From Streptomyces sp. DH41 (lineage in GTDB: Bacteria; Actinomycetota; Actinomycetes; Streptomycetales; Streptomycetaceae), in the NCBI RefSeq assembly GCF_029813785.1, contig NZ_JARVKY010000005.1, positions 62,001 to 126,000 on the forward strand: a DNA stretch of 64,000 nucleotides, given 5' to 3'. The position numbers and the translations under genes are program-made. The notes under the pieces were generated by a model. The model saw only the letters and a program-made list of their open reading frames with translations, did no database searches and was not told where the DNA came from. Positions 8,391 through 17,157 of this stretch are shown one piece after another. Each line of letters starts with the position of its first letter. The stretch's first letter is position 1.

Positions 8391-8500
8391 ATCAACGAGC
8401 TCAACCAACGCCTGACCCGGCTCGTCGAGCACCACGCCCCGCAGCTGCTAGAACCGGTGGGCATCGGCCCGACAGCGCCGTCACTCTCCTCCGTAACTAC
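8391..8500 (+). pseudogene. IS110-family transposase relic
   Basis: The plus-strand frame contains INELNQRLTRLVEHHAPQLL followed by VGIGP. This is the conserved mid-region of IS110 transposases, where a LNxRLxxLV segment precedes an AP-LL-GIGPD motif. After GIGP the match continues only in another frame (DSAVTLLRN), so a one-base shift has occurred. No other parts of the transposase remain. In the rest of the gap 8240-8631 I see nothing else. Confidence 0.5.
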
Positions 8501-8631
8501 TACGAACGCCGCGTCGGGAATCCGCGAGATAGGCCCATGCCTCAATCGCTTCTATGCCCGAGAGGTCGGCCACTTGGTCAGGCCCACCCGGCCATGACAC
8601 CCACCAGAAGGCCGGTCGTACGCTAGGAAGT

Positions 8632-9087
8632 ATGAAGATCAGAGTCCGTGACGCTCATCCAATCGACGTCAAATGGATGAGCGAAAACACCGAGGGCTGG
8701 ACGGTCACGGTCGAGAAGCAGGAGGGGTCCGCCTCCCTGGCGGAGGCGCTGCATGCCCTGATCGCAGAGGATCCCGACCAAGGCGTGTGTATGGGGTGGC
8801 TTCACTCCAGTCTGCAGTGCGCGGTAGGCGACGAGCCCGGCTACGTCAGGCTTTATGAGCTTTACGTCCCTCCCGAGTTCCGGCGGATGGGAGTGGCGCG
8901 TGCCTTGGTCGATGAGTTGTTTGCTCGGGTGCCCGATCAGGAGATTGTGTTGTCTGCATGGAACCGGGAGCTTTACAAGGTATGGCTCAAGCTGGGATTT
9001 ACTTATGTCCCTGAATTCGGTGAGGTTTCAGGGGAGTGTGGATACTACGGTGACATGGTGCGCCCACCGGTGGAAGCCACATCCTGA
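8632..9087 (+). CDS. GNAT-family N-acetyltransferase
   Basis: A 151-residue protein with the acetyl-CoA-binding core YVRLYELYVPPEFRRMGVAR, whose RRMGVAR stretch fits the Arg/Gln-x-x-Gly-x-Gly/Ala loop, followed by the C-terminal motif ELYKVWLKLGFTYV. The acceptor substrate is unknown. The ATG at 8632 has AGGAAG almost touching it, which is an unusually short spacing. From about 8830 to 9060 base composition is far lower in GC than all neighbours. With the IS110 relic beside it, this suggests recent acquisition. Confidence 0.8.
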   Translation: MKIRVRDAHPIDVKWMSENTEGWTVTVEKQEGSASLAEALHALIAEDPDQGVCMGWLHSSLQCAVGDEPGYVRLYELYVPPEFRRMGVARALVDELFARVPDQEIVLSAWNRELYKVWLKLGFTYVPEFGEVSGECGYYGDMVRPPVEATS

Positions 9088-9452
9088 AGAAGCAGACATC
9101 GTCCGCCCGTTCTCATCGCGGACAGGCAAGGTCGGGAGTTCCCACGCGCATCACGTTCTGCCGCCGGGCCACGAGCTGAGAGGGACACGGCTGGCCCCAG
9201 GCCATACGCGCTCTCTCGGTTGAGCAGTGCTAATATCGGTACAGTCCCGCCGCCCGTCTCCCATGGGCAGATTCGTCGAAGAAGTTGCGCAGGACAACGT
9301 CGACGTACAGGTCATCGCCAAGTGCCTGTCGGTCTGGTCTCCCGTTCACGGACGACGTTCGGCGGGACGGAACAAGGTACTTCGCGTGGCGCTAACTCCT
9401 GGTTTGCCAGACTCACTGGCCTGTCTTGTTGCTAGGCGGGCGGTCAGGGAGC
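9088..9452. other. Gene gap, nothing recognised
   Basis: This 365-base stretch between the acetyltransferase and the aromatic-acid transporter has short open frames without family motifs or ribosome sites. I see no RNA gene and no strong hairpin. Confidence 0.6.
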
Positions 9453-10838
9453 TCAAGCAGACGACGGTGTTGGCCTGGTGTCACGTGCCGCCTTCACTGT
9501 CGGCTGTTTCCTTCGCATGGCCAGAAGGAGCAAGCCGGCCGCGCAGAACACCGCACCCGTCGTGACGTACAAGGCCAGCGGTGTCCAGCCCGCGTCCAAC
9601 AGCCAGCCCGCCGTGGTGGGGGCGATGATGGCACCCACGCGGCCGACACTGATCGCCGCTCCCACACCCGTGGCCCGCAGTGGTGCCGGGTAGACGCTCG
9701 GGGTCAGGGCGTAGAGGCCGGCGATGCAGCCGTTGACCGCGACTCCGATGACGGCTCCGATACAGAAGGCCAGGACGAGTGTGTCGGTGGACGACGCGAA
9801 GGCCACGACGAGTGCTGCGGATACGAACAGGTAGGTACGCAGGACGCTGCCGAGCGCGTACCGCGCGGCGAGTGCGCCCAGGAGTGCGGTGCCGAAGACT
9901 CCGCCCAGGTTGAGCAGTGTTCCGCCGGTCAGGCTCTGTGTCGCGGACATACCTGCCTGGACGAGCAGGGTTGGCGTCCAGCTCGTGACGAAGTAGAAGG
10001 CGGCCATGACGAGGAAGAAGGCACCCCACAGCACCAGGGTGGGGCGGCGGAGGTCTTGCGCCAGGAGGCGGCGGAACCCGTCTGCGGAGGTGAGCGTTGT
10101 CTGTTCTTTGTCCGGGAGCGTGGACAGGTTCGGCTGTCCCATGCGGCGGGCGAGCTCGTTGACACGGCTCAGCGCATTGGCGGGTCTCCTGTTGAGGAGG
10201 AAGTCGAGGGATTCCGGCAGGAGACGGAAGGCGAGAGGAATGACGACCAGGGTGGCGAGTCCGCCGGCCAGGAACACCGAGCGCCATCCGTAGCGGTCGA
10301 TGAGGGCGACAGAAGAGACGCCGCCGATCGTCGCGCCCACGGCGTATCCGGTGGAGTTGAGGCTGACGGCCAGACCGCGCCAGCGGCGGGACGCGAACTC
10401 ACCGGCGATGACGTTGCTGCAGGCGAGAACGGCGCCGATTCCGACACCGGTGAGCAGGCGCAGCGCCCCCAACTGCTGCCAGTTCTGACTGACCGAGGAC
10501 AGCAGCATGCCCGCGGCTGCGAGGGCCAGGCCCGCCAGGATGACAGGCCGCCGGCCGATCCGGTCGGCCTGGGGAGCGATGAGCAAGGCGCCCAACGCCA
10601 TGCCCGCCAGCCCGCTGCTCAGCAGCAGCCCGAGGGTACCGGAGTCGAGGTGCCACTCGCCGGAGATCGTCTTCCCGGTGAAGGACATGACCAGCACGTC
10701 GAAACCGTCAAGGGTGTTGAGCAGCACGCAGATAGCAATCACACCCCACTGGAAACGGCTCATGGGCCCGTCGTCCAGGGCCTGCGTGAGGCGGGCGGTC
10801 ACCGGACGGCCTGCGGGGCGGTGGGGCGGTGGGGGCAC
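9453..10838 (-). CDS. Aromatic acid:proton symporter (AAHS family MFS)
   Basis: A 461-residue 12-helix transporter. The first helix carries the AAHS signature NTLDGFDVLVMSF (residues 41-53), whose acidic pair is needed for aromatic-acid transport. The cytoplasmic loop has ADRIGRRP and the second half a matching symmetrical repeat. It probably imports 3-hydroxybenzoate or gentisate, like MhbT or GenK, given the gentisate genes upstream. The GTG start at 10838 follows GGAGAA closely. A palindrome lies upstream at 10970 next to the IclR gene end. Confidence 0.92.
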   Translation of the reverse strand: MPPPPHRPAGRPVTARLTQALDDGPMSRFQWGVIAICVLLNTLDGFDVLVMSFTGKTISGEWHLDSGTLGLLLSSGLAGMALGALLIAPQADRIGRRPVILAGLALAAAGMLLSSVSQNWQQLGALRLLTGVGIGAVLACSNVIAGEFASRRWRGLAVSLNSTGYAVGATIGGVSSVALIDRYGWRSVFLAGGLATLVVIPLAFRLLPESLDFLLNRRPANALSRVNELARRMGQPNLSTLPDKEQTTLTSADGFRRLLAQDLRRPTLVLWGAFFLVMAAFYFVTSWTPTLLVQAGMSATQSLTGGTLLNLGGVFGTALLGALAARYALGSVLRTYLFVSAALVVAFASSTDTLVLAFCIGAVIGVAVNGCIAGLYALTPSVYPAPLRATGVGAAISVGRVGAIIAPTTAGWLLDAGWTPLALYVTTGAVFCAAGLLLLAMRRKQPTVKAARDTRPTPSSA

Positions 10839-10969
10839 TTCTCCATGGCAGCACTCCGTTGTCGACTGCGGGATGGCCGAACCGACTCGTCGGCGCGCCG
10901 TGGGCGGCAGCCTCGGGTTCGGCAGTGGGAGCAGTCATGGTGCGAGCGGCGGTCTCGCGCGGCCAGGTG

Positions 10970-10990
10970 GTTTCCCGGATGCCGGAAAAC
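10970..10990. promoter_or_regulatory. IclR-type operator candidate
   Basis: Arms GTTTCCCGG and CCGGAAAAC pair at 8 of 9 positions around ATG. It lies in the 174-base gap between the IclR gene end and the aromatic-acid transporter start, where a promoter for the transporter is expected. Confidence 0.5.
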
Positions 10991-11012
10991 AAGTGTTGCG
11001 GGCCGATGTCCT

Positions 11013-11828
11013 TCAGAGGTCGGGTGTGTCAAGAGCTCGGGAAATGGCGCGGCCGCATGAGCGGACCAGATCGGCGAGCGCTCCGACGGACGTGGACCCG
11101 TGCCGGACCACCACGGAGACAGCTGCGGTCACCTCGCCGTCGCCGGTGGTGACGGGCGCGGCGACGGAGAGGGTGTCGGTGGACAGTTGCCGGTCGCTGA
11201 CCGCGTAGCCGCACGTGCGTGCCTGGGCGAGGACCGCCCTGAGCCGGCCGCTGTCGGTGAGCGTGAGCGGTGTGTGCCGGGGTATCGTCCGCGCGAGAGC
11301 CTCCTCCTGAACGGCTGCCGGTGCGTGGGCGAGCAGCACCAGTCCCGCTGCTGTCGTGGTGATGCCCAGCCGTCCTCCGACTCGTGTCAGCGTGGGCACG
11401 GCACAGCTCGGCGCGATGCGTTCGATGAAGACCACCTCGCTCGCGTCACGGACGGCGAGCTGGACGTTCTCACGGACGAGGGTGGAGAGGTCTTCCAGGT
11501 AGGGCAGTGCACGCTCGCGCAGTCCTTGACTGCGCGGAGCCAAGGACGCGACCTCCCACAGTCGCAGCCCGATGCGGTAGCGGCCTTGCGCGTCGCGTTC
11601 CAGAGCGCCCCACACGAGCAGGTCGCCCAGCATGCGGTGCACGGTGGAGACGGGCAGACCTGATCGCCGGGCCAGCTCGCTCAGGGACAGGTGAGGACGT
11701 TGTGCGCTGAAGGCACCGAGGATGCGCAGAGCCCGGCCGATGACGGGCCCTGTTGTGGTGGCGGCCGAGGTACCGGCTTCCTGCGGGGGAGCGGAGGGAG
11801 GCGCGCTGCGCAGGGCGTGACGGGTCAA
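11013..11828 (-). CDS. IclR-family regulator, GenR-like
   Basis: A 271-residue regulator with the IclR winged helix (GRALRILGAFSAQRPHLSLS, then ARRSGLPVSTVHRMLGDL) and a C-terminal effector domain containing VIFIERI-like and GITTTAAGLVLLAH segments. Because AGGAAGGA lies eight bases upstream, I place the start at TTG 11828 rather than the longer frame from 11954, which would overlap the MarR gene. In actinobacteria IclR proteins such as GenR control gentisate and 3-hydroxybenzoate use. The adjoining transporter and gentisate genes suggest the same role. Confidence 0.92.
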   Translation of the reverse strand: MTRHALRSAPPSAPPQEAGTSAATTTGPVIGRALRILGAFSAQRPHLSLSELARRSGLPVSTVHRMLGDLLVWGALERDAQGRYRIGLRLWEVASLAPRSQGLRERALPYLEDLSTLVRENVQLAVRDASEVVFIERIAPSCAVPTLTRVGGRLGITTTAAGLVLLAHAPAAVQEEALARTIPRHTPLTLTDSGRLRAVLAQARTCGYAVSDRQLSTDTLSVAAPVTTGDGEVTAAVSVVVRHGSTSVGALADLVRSCGRAISRALDTPDL

Positions 11829-11874
11829 GGCGTGAGTCCTTCCTCGCTGCCTGGACGTCCCGCGCTTCACCGAC

Positions 11875-12324
11875 TCACGGGCCGTCGCTGAGTGCCTCGG
11901 CGTCCAGCGACGCGATTTTGCGGAGGACGTCGACGGCGAGCTTGCGTTCGTCACCGGGAAGCGCGTCGAGCAGTTGCTCGTTGACGGCCTCGGCCGGACG
12001 GATCAGGGAGTCGAGTAGTTGGGCTCCCTGATCGGTGAGGCTCAGCAGGGTCCGCCTGCGGTCCTCCTCGTCGCGGATCTGACTGACGTAGTGCTGCTCG
12101 GTCAGCCGGCGGACGATGTGGTTGACCGTCGAGCGGTCCAGTGAGGTGAAGTGCGCGAGGGTGCGCTGGTCGATGCCGGGGTCCCGGCTGAGGGTGTTGA
12201 GGACGGCGAACTGCTGGGAGGTGATCTCCCTGGACACGTGCCGGTACCACAGGGCGGTGTGCACCTGTTCCGCGCGCCGGATCAGGTGTCCGACGTAGTT
12301 GTGCAGTTCCAGTGCGTGCGCCAC
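11875..12324 (-). CDS. MarR-family regulator
   Basis: A 149-residue winged-helix regulator. The core reads SREITSQQFAVLNTLSRDPG, then LAHFTSLDRSTVNHIVRRLT and the wing DEEDRRRTLLSLTDQG, all standard MarR features. I choose GTG 12324 because the frame upstream of it (to 12531) is not MarR-like and would overlap the FAH gene. It sits between the gentisate-operon end and iclR on the same strand, so two regulators of different families flank the aromatic genes. Its ligand may be an aromatic acid. Confidence 0.92.
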   Translation of the reverse strand: MAHALELHNYVGHLIRRAEQVHTALWYRHVSREITSQQFAVLNTLSRDPGIDQRTLAHFTSLDRSTVNHIVRRLTEQHYVSQIRDEEDRRRTLLSLTDQGAQLLDSLIRPAEAVNEQLLDALPGDERKLAVDVLRKIASLDAEALSDGP

Positions 12325-12421
12325 AGTTTTCCGTCCGTCTGTCGCCGGGGTGGTGCCGGCCGGGGACGGCCGGTGTGGGGAGTCTACGAGTGCGGGCACC
12401 ACCCCGGCGGTGACCAGGTGG

Positions 12422-13288
12422 TCAGCGGCTGCGGCGGCCGGGGCGCTGGTCGTAGGGAAGGGCACGGGAGCCGTCGACACCGACCTCCAGGCGACCGACC
12501 TTCTCGATGTCCAGGACCACGCGGTCTCCATGGCTGAGCGGTCCCACTCCGGCCGGGGTGCCGGTCGCGATCACGTCGCCCGGGTGCAGGGTCATGACGG
12601 AGGAGGTATAGGCGATCAGTTCGCGGACGCCGAAGATGAGGTCCGCGGTGTTGGTGCGCTGCCGGGTGGTGCCGCCGACGTCGCAGCGCAGGTCGAGGGT
12701 GTCCGGGTCCGGGATCTCGTCGGCGGTCACGATCCAGGGGCCGAGCGGGGTGAACGTGTCGAAGGACTTGCGGGTGGAGCGGTCCTCGCCGGAGCGGACG
12801 GTGATGTCCAGGACGCAGGTGTAGCCGAAGACGTGGTCCAGGGCTTCGTCCGTGCTCACGTGCGAGGCGGTGCGGCCGATGACGACGCCCAGTTCGCCTT
12901 CCTGGTCGGTGCGCTTGTCGGAGTAGGGGAGGAGGATGTCCTGGCCCGGGCCGATGACGGAGGAGTTCGCCTTGAGGAAGACGCCGAGGTCGGCGACCGA
13001 GGTGGTGTACTCCATCTCGGCCTTGTGGTCGAGGTAATTGACCGGTGCGCCGATGATCTTCCCGGGGCGGGGGAGCGGGGCCTCCAGGACCGCTTCGGCC
13101 AGGGGGATGCGGGGCCGGCCGGCTGCTTCGAAACGGGCCGTCTCCCCGTCGGCGGCCGCCTCGACGTACCGCTGGAGCGCACCGGCGGGGCCGGCGGTGT
13201 CGGCTCCGGCGACCTGGTCGGTCACGTCGACGAGGTCGTCACCGGCGATGAGTCCGAGGCGTCCCTTGTTGAACAGTGCCAGACGCAT
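12422..13288 (-). CDS. FAH-family hydrolase of the gentisate pathway
   Basis: A 288-residue fumarylacetoacetate-hydrolase-fold enzyme. It has GAPVNYLDHKAEM, the metal-ligand region DQEGELGVVIGR and the C-terminal HPGDVIATGTPAGVG. AAGGAGG precedes ATG 13288. Downstream of gentisate dioxygenase it most likely hydrolyses fumarylpyruvate to fumarate and pyruvate. No maleylpyruvate isomerase is present, so it could instead act directly on maleylpyruvate. It is the third gene of the operon beginning at 15599. Confidence 0.92.
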   Translation of the reverse strand: MRLALFNKGRLGLIAGDDLVDVTDQVAGADTAGPAGALQRYVEAAADGETARFEAAGRPRIPLAEAVLEAPLPRPGKIIGAPVNYLDHKAEMEYTTSVADLGVFLKANSSVIGPGQDILLPYSDKRTDQEGELGVVIGRTASHVSTDEALDHVFGYTCVLDITVRSGEDRSTRKSFDTFTPLGPWIVTADEIPDPDTLDLRCDVGGTTRQRTNTADLIFGVRELIAYTSSVMTLHPGDVIATGTPAGVGPLSHGDRVVLDIEKVGRLEVGVDGSRALPYDQRPGRRSR

Positions 13289-13320
13289 GCTGGCCTCCTT
13301 GTGGGTGTCGGGTGGGAGGG

Positions 13321-14361
13321 TCAGGCGCCGGGGTCGGCGTCTTCGGTGCGGTAGAGGCCGAGGGAGCGCATGACCGGCTCGTCGCTGTAGGAGAAGAGGA
13401 CGGCGTCCGCGGAGGCCGAGGTGTTGACGTGCCTGTAGGAGGCCCAGCCGGGGACGGCGAAGGTGTCGTGCTCGGACCATTCCAGCCGCTCGCCGTCGAC
13501 GATCGTGGCGCCTTCGCCGCGGACGACGTTGAAGATGGTCGACGCCGTGTGGCGGCGGCCGGCTCCCTCGAAGCCGGGGCGCAGCCGCTGGACGCGGCAG
13601 CCGATGGTGGGCATGACCGGTCCCCCGGTCCAGGGGTTGGTGTATTCCAGGACGACGCCGTCGACGTCGCTGCCGTCGGCCGTGTCGGCGATGGCGTCCA
13701 GGGCGCGCTCCGTCTCCTGCCAGGTGTACCGGGTGACGGGGGAGTTGGGGCCGTCCTGGGTGAGCCAGGCGGGGGTGAGCCGGCCGTGCAGGAACTGGCG
13801 GCTGCCGGCGTCGTCGGACTTGGTCACGGGCTGGAGCCGCTGAGGGTACTGCTCGTAGAAGCCGGCTTCCAGGGCGTTGACCAGGGGGTAGTCGAGTGCG
13901 TCGAGCCAGATCATCGGCGCGTCGCCCTCGTGGGTGTGGTCGTGCCAGTGCCAGCCGGGAGTGAGCAGGAGGTCGCCGGGGGCCATGAAGACCCGCTCGC
14001 CGTTGACGGTGGTCCAGGCGCCGTCGCCTTCGAGGATGAAGCGGAAGGCGTTGGAGGTGTGCCGGTGTGCCTGTGCGGTCTCGCCGGGCAGGATGATCTG
14101 GAGCCCCGCGTAGAGGGTGTTGACCGTGGCCGGGGGGTCGGTCAGGCCGGGGTTGACGAGCATGAGGACCCGTCGTTCGGCCTCTTCCAGGGACAGGGTC
14201 CTGGAGAAGTGCAGGAGATGCGGGCGGAGTTCGCGCCAGTCCCAGCGGTAGGGGACGGCGCGGCTCTTGGGCTGGGCGGGGAACAGGTTGCCGTAGAAGC
14301 GCCACAGCGGGGCGGCTCCCAGGCCCTCCAGGGCCTTGTAGGCGAGTTCGTCGGTTGTCAT
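13321..14361 (-). CDS. Gentisate 1,2-dioxygenase
   Basis: A 346-residue bicupin iron dioxygenase that opens the gentisate ring to maleylpyruvate. The iron ligands sit in QAHRHTSNAFRFILEG (His99, His101) and the following cupin motif GWHWHDHTHEG. The second cupin (TASTIFNVVRGEG) is degenerate, as is normal in this family. AGGAGGA lies before ATG 14361. It lies between the flavin hydroxylase and the FAH hydrolase, forming a compact 3-hydroxybenzoate to central metabolism route. Confidence 0.94.
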   Translation of the reverse strand: MTTDELAYKALEGLGAAPLWRFYGNLFPAQPKSRAVPYRWDWRELRPHLLHFSRTLSLEEAERRVLMLVNPGLTDPPATVNTLYAGLQIILPGETAQAHRHTSNAFRFILEGDGAWTTVNGERVFMAPGDLLLTPGWHWHDHTHEGDAPMIWLDALDYPLVNALEAGFYEQYPQRLQPVTKSDDAGSRQFLHGRLTPAWLTQDGPNSPVTRYTWQETERALDAIADTADGSDVDGVVLEYTNPWTGGPVMPTIGCRVQRLRPGFEGAGRRHTASTIFNVVRGEGATIVDGERLEWSEHDTFAVPGWASYRHVNTSASADAVLFSYSDEPVMRSLGLYRTEDADPGA

Positions 14362-14384
14362 GGTGTCCTCCTACGCGAGCCGGA

Positions 14385-15599
14385 TCACAGGGCGGGAGCA
14401 GGTGCGGGGGTGGGGGTCCACACCCAGGAGATGTCGTCGAACGCCTCGGGGCCGCGCGACGAGAGGAGCATGTTGCGCAGGGTGGCTCCCATGCCTTCGA
14501 GGTGGCAGATCTCGCCGAAGCGGCGGGCGTTGGTCTGGATGAGAGTCGCCCGTTCTCGACGCCGGTCCGCGTATGCGGCGAAGGCTTCGGCGGGGTCCGC
14601 GCTCTGGCCGAGGGCCTGGCCGAGTGCCACGGCGTCCTCCAGCGCCTGGCAGGCGCCCTGCGCGAGGTACTGGAGCATGGGGTGGGCGGCGTCTCCGAGC
14701 AGCGCGATCCGCCCGTGCACCCAGGTGCTGATCGGGGCGCGGTCGTACAGCGGCCAGCGCCGGTCGCGGGAGACGAGCGGCAGCGCGTCGCGCACGGCCT
14801 CGCAGGCGTCGGCGAAGCGCTCCTCCAGCTCGGCCTCGGTGCCCCAGTCGTCGGAATCCGGCGTGTAGTGGTCGCTCTCGAACACGGCGACCTGGTTGTA
14901 CAGCTCGCCGCGACGTACGGGGTACTGCACCAGGTGCATGCGCGGCCCGGCCCACACCATCACCGCTTCCGAGGCGGCGTGCTGGGACATCCGGCCGGTC
15001 ATCTTCCCGGTGGGCAGGGCGCCACGGAAGGCGACGTAGCGCGAGCAGACCGGTTCCCCGTCACCGACCAGTACCTGGCGCAGCCGGGAGTGCAGTCCGT
15101 CCGCGGCGACGACCGCGTCGGCGGTCAGCGGGGCGTGGCCCTCCGCGAAGTGCAGGTGTACCCCGGATCCGTCCTGGTCTGCCTCGGCGACGGTGTGTCC
15201 CGTGCGCAGCGTGACGGCGGGGTGCTCCTGACAGGCGGTCAGCAGTGCGGCGTGCAGGTCGGTGCGGTGGGTGACCAGGTACGGGTGCGCGAAACGGTCG
15301 GTGTAGGCGGCGCTGCGCAGATGGAGGGAGGTGACCTCGTCACCGGTCAGGGCATCCATCATGACCAGCCGGGGCGGGGCTACCGCGGATGCCCGGACGG
15401 CCGGCAGTACGCCGAGTTCGTCGAGGGCGAGGGAGGCGTTCGGGGCGAGCTGCAGGCCGGCCCCGATCTCGCCGAAGCGGGCGGCTCGCTCCACGAGCGT
15501 CACGCGATGGCCGGAGCGGGCAGTCGCCAGCGCGGCGGCCAGTCCGCCGATACCGCCTCCGACTACGGCGATGTGGAGTGGAGAGGTGAGGACGGGCAT
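14385..15599 (-). CDS. Flavin hydroxylase, probable 3-hydroxybenzoate 6-hydroxylase
   Basis: A 404-residue single-component FAD monooxygenase. The dinucleotide motif VVGGGIGGLAAA is at residues 13-24, the DG motif is VVAADGLHSRLR and the FAD ribityl motif is ALLGDAAHPMLQYLAQGACQ. Family members hydroxylate phenolic acids using NADH and oxygen. Position directly upstream of gentisate dioxygenase points to conversion of 3-hydroxybenzoate (or possibly salicylate) to gentisate. The ATG at 15599 is chosen because TTGGAGG lies upstream. It is the first gene of the operon and follows a long palindrome. Confidence 0.9.
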   Translation of the reverse strand: MPVLTSPLHIAVVGGGIGGLAAALATARSGHRVTLVERAARFGEIGAGLQLAPNASLALDELGVLPAVRASAVAPPRLVMMDALTGDEVTSLHLRSAAYTDRFAHPYLVTHRTDLHAALLTACQEHPAVTLRTGHTVAEADQDGSGVHLHFAEGHAPLTADAVVAADGLHSRLRQVLVGDGEPVCSRYVAFRGALPTGKMTGRMSQHAASEAVMVWAGPRMHLVQYPVRRGELYNQVAVFESDHYTPDSDDWGTEAELEERFADACEAVRDALPLVSRDRRWPLYDRAPISTWVHGRIALLGDAAHPMLQYLAQGACQALEDAVALGQALGQSADPAEAFAAYADRRRERATLIQTNARRFGEICHLEGMGATLRNMLLSSRGPEAFDDISWVWTPTPAPAPAL

Positions 15600-15664
15600 C
15601 TGGCCTCCAAAAGTCAGCTCGGGAGGACATCGGGAGCGGAGGCGGTCAGACTCGGCCTCCGATG

Positions 15665-15693
15665 GTCCGTACACCAATCATTGATGTACGGAC
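15665..15693. promoter_or_regulatory. Nested palindrome before the gentisate operon
   Basis: GTCCGTACA (15665-15673) and TGTACGGAC (15685-15693) are perfect inverted repeats. Between them CAAT-C-ATTG forms an inner palindrome. It lies 66 bases before the flavin hydroxylase start, in the only sizeable non-coding gap of the region. It is a likely operator for the IclR or MarR protein. Confidence 0.62.
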
Positions 15694-15754
15694 TATATTC
15701 GGAGGGTGTTTCCCCCGTGTCAATGGTTCGTGGACAAACTCTCTCGGCCGCTGG

Positions 15755-16405
15755 TCAGCACGCGGCGGAGACGCTGTCCACCTCCAGGGCGGTGCCGGTG
15801 CGGGCGGTGATGTCCTCGACGGTGACGCCGGGTGCGGTCTCGACCAGGGCGAGGCCGTGGGGGGTGACGTCGAGGACGCCGAGGTCGGTGATGATCCGGT
15901 GGACGCACTGCTCGCCGGTGAGGGGAAGGGTGCATTCGTCGACGATCTTGGGGGTGCCGTCCTTGGCGGTGTGTTCCATGAGGACGATGACGCGGCGGGC
16001 GCCGTGGACGAGGTCCATGGCACCGCCCATTCCCTTGACCATCTTGCCGGGGATCATCCAGTTGGCGAGGTCACCGCGGGCGGAGACCTGCATGGCGCCG
16101 AGAACGGCGGTGTCGATGTGGCCGCCCCGGATCATGCCGAAGGAGAGCGCCGAGTCGAAGAAGGAAGCGCCGGGCAGGACGGTGACCGTTTCCTTGCCGG
16201 CGTTGATCAGGTCGGGGTCGACTTCGTCCTCGGTGGGGTAGGGGCCGGTGCCGAGGATGCCGTTCTCGGAATGGAGGACGACGTGGACGCCGCGCGGGAG
16301 GTGTCCGGGGATCAGGGTGGGCAGGCCGATGCCCAGGTTGACGTAGGAGCCGTCGGTGAGTTCGGCGGCGGCGCGGGCGGCCATCTGCTCGCGGGTCCAG
16401 CTCAT
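15755..16405 (-). CDS. 3-oxoacid CoA-transferase subunit B
   Basis: A 216-residue CoA-transferase beta subunit. It has [11 protein letters not shown] near the start and the catalytic glutamate Glu47 in LHSENGILG. Together with subunit A it would move CoA from succinyl-CoA (or similar) to a 3-oxo acid, as PcaIJ does for 3-oxoadipate. Its start overlaps the subunit A stop by four bases, so the two are translationally coupled. It is the last gene of the 11-gene ring-cleavage operon. No thiolase follows, so the final cleavage must be encoded elsewhere. Confidence 0.93.
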   Translation of the reverse strand: MSWTREQMAARAAAELTDGSYVNLGIGLPTLIPGHLPRGVHVVLHSENGILGTGPYPTEDEVDPDLINAGKETVTVLPGASFFDSALSFGMIRGGHIDTAVLGAMQVSARGDLANWMIPGKMVKGMGGAMDLVHGARRVIVLMEHTAKDGTPKIVDECTLPLTGEQCVHRIITDLGVLDVTPHGLALVETAPGVTVEDITARTGTALEVDSVSAAC

Positions 16406-17157
16406 GGGCGTACGGTCCTCTTCTCTATGGGCTTGTCGGCGGCCTGGCCCGCGGTGAGCGCCACGACCCGCTGAACGTAGATCCCGGGCACGTGGACCTC
16501 ATCGGGTCGGAGTTCGCCCGGTTCGACGAGTTCCTCGACCTCGGCGACGGTGACGCGGCCGGCCATGGCGGCGAGGGGGTTGAAGTTGGCGGCGGCCCGG
16601 CGGAAGACGAGATTGCCGTGGTGGTCGCCGCGCCAGGCCCGGACGAGGGCGAAGTCGGTGGTGATGCCGTGCTCCAGGACGTACGGGCGGCCGGCGAAGT
16701 CGCGAGTCTCCTTGGGCGGGGAGGCGACGGCCACGGTGCCGTCGGGCGCGTAGCGCCACGGCAGCCCGCCGTTCGCGACCTGGGTGCCGACGCCGGCCGG
16801 GGTGTAGAAGGCGGGGATGCCCGCGCCGCCGGCGCGCAGCCGCTCGGCGAGGGTGCCCTGCGGGGTCAGTTCCACTTCCAGTTCTCCGCCGAGGTACTGG
16901 CGGGCGAACTCCTTGTTCTCACCGACGTAGGAGCCGGTCACTCGGGCGATGCGGCCCGCGGAGAGCAGGATGCCGAGTCCCCGGCCGTCGACGCCGCAGT
17001 TGTTCGAGACGACTTTCAGGCCGTTCGTGCCCCGCTCGTACAGGGCGCGGACCAGGACTTCGGGGACGCCGCTGAGGCCGAAGCCGCCGACGGCGAGCGA
17101 GGCGCCGTCGGGGATGTCGGCGACCGCTTCGGCGGCGTCGGCGCGGACCTTGTTCAC
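16402..17157 (-). CDS. 3-oxoacid CoA-transferase subunit A
   Basis: A 251-residue CoA-transferase alpha subunit with the glycine-rich [15 protein letters not shown] near residues 21-35 and the [14 protein letters not shown] segment typical of PcaI and AtoD-like proteins. The GTG at 17157 is the start, since its GTGA overlaps the stop of the preceding SDR. It partners with the subunit B gene directly downstream. The real acceptor acid is unknown; in this operon it is presumably a chain fragment from ring cleavage. Confidence 0.93.
   Translation of the reverse strand: MNKVRADAAEAVADIPDGASLAVGGFGLSGVPEVLVRALYERGTNGLKVVSNNCGVDGRGLGILLSAGRIARVTGSYVGENKEFARQYLGGELEVELTPQGTLAERLRAGGAGIPAFYTPAGVGTQVANGGLPWRYAPDGTVAVASPPKETRDFAGRPYVLEHGITTDFALVRAWRGDHHGNLVFRRAAANFNPLAAMAGRVTVAEVEELVEPGELRPDEVHVPGIYVQRVVALTAGQAADKPIEKRTVRP

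Noticed and set aside
9264..9565. Open frame MGRFVEEVAQDN in the gap before the aromatic-acid transporter
   Set aside because: No ribosome site or family motif, and its last third overlaps the transporter on the other strand.
12325..12531. Longer MarR protein starting at 12531
   Set aside because: The extra 69 residues are not MarR-like and would overlap the FAH gene; GTG 12324 gives the normal length.
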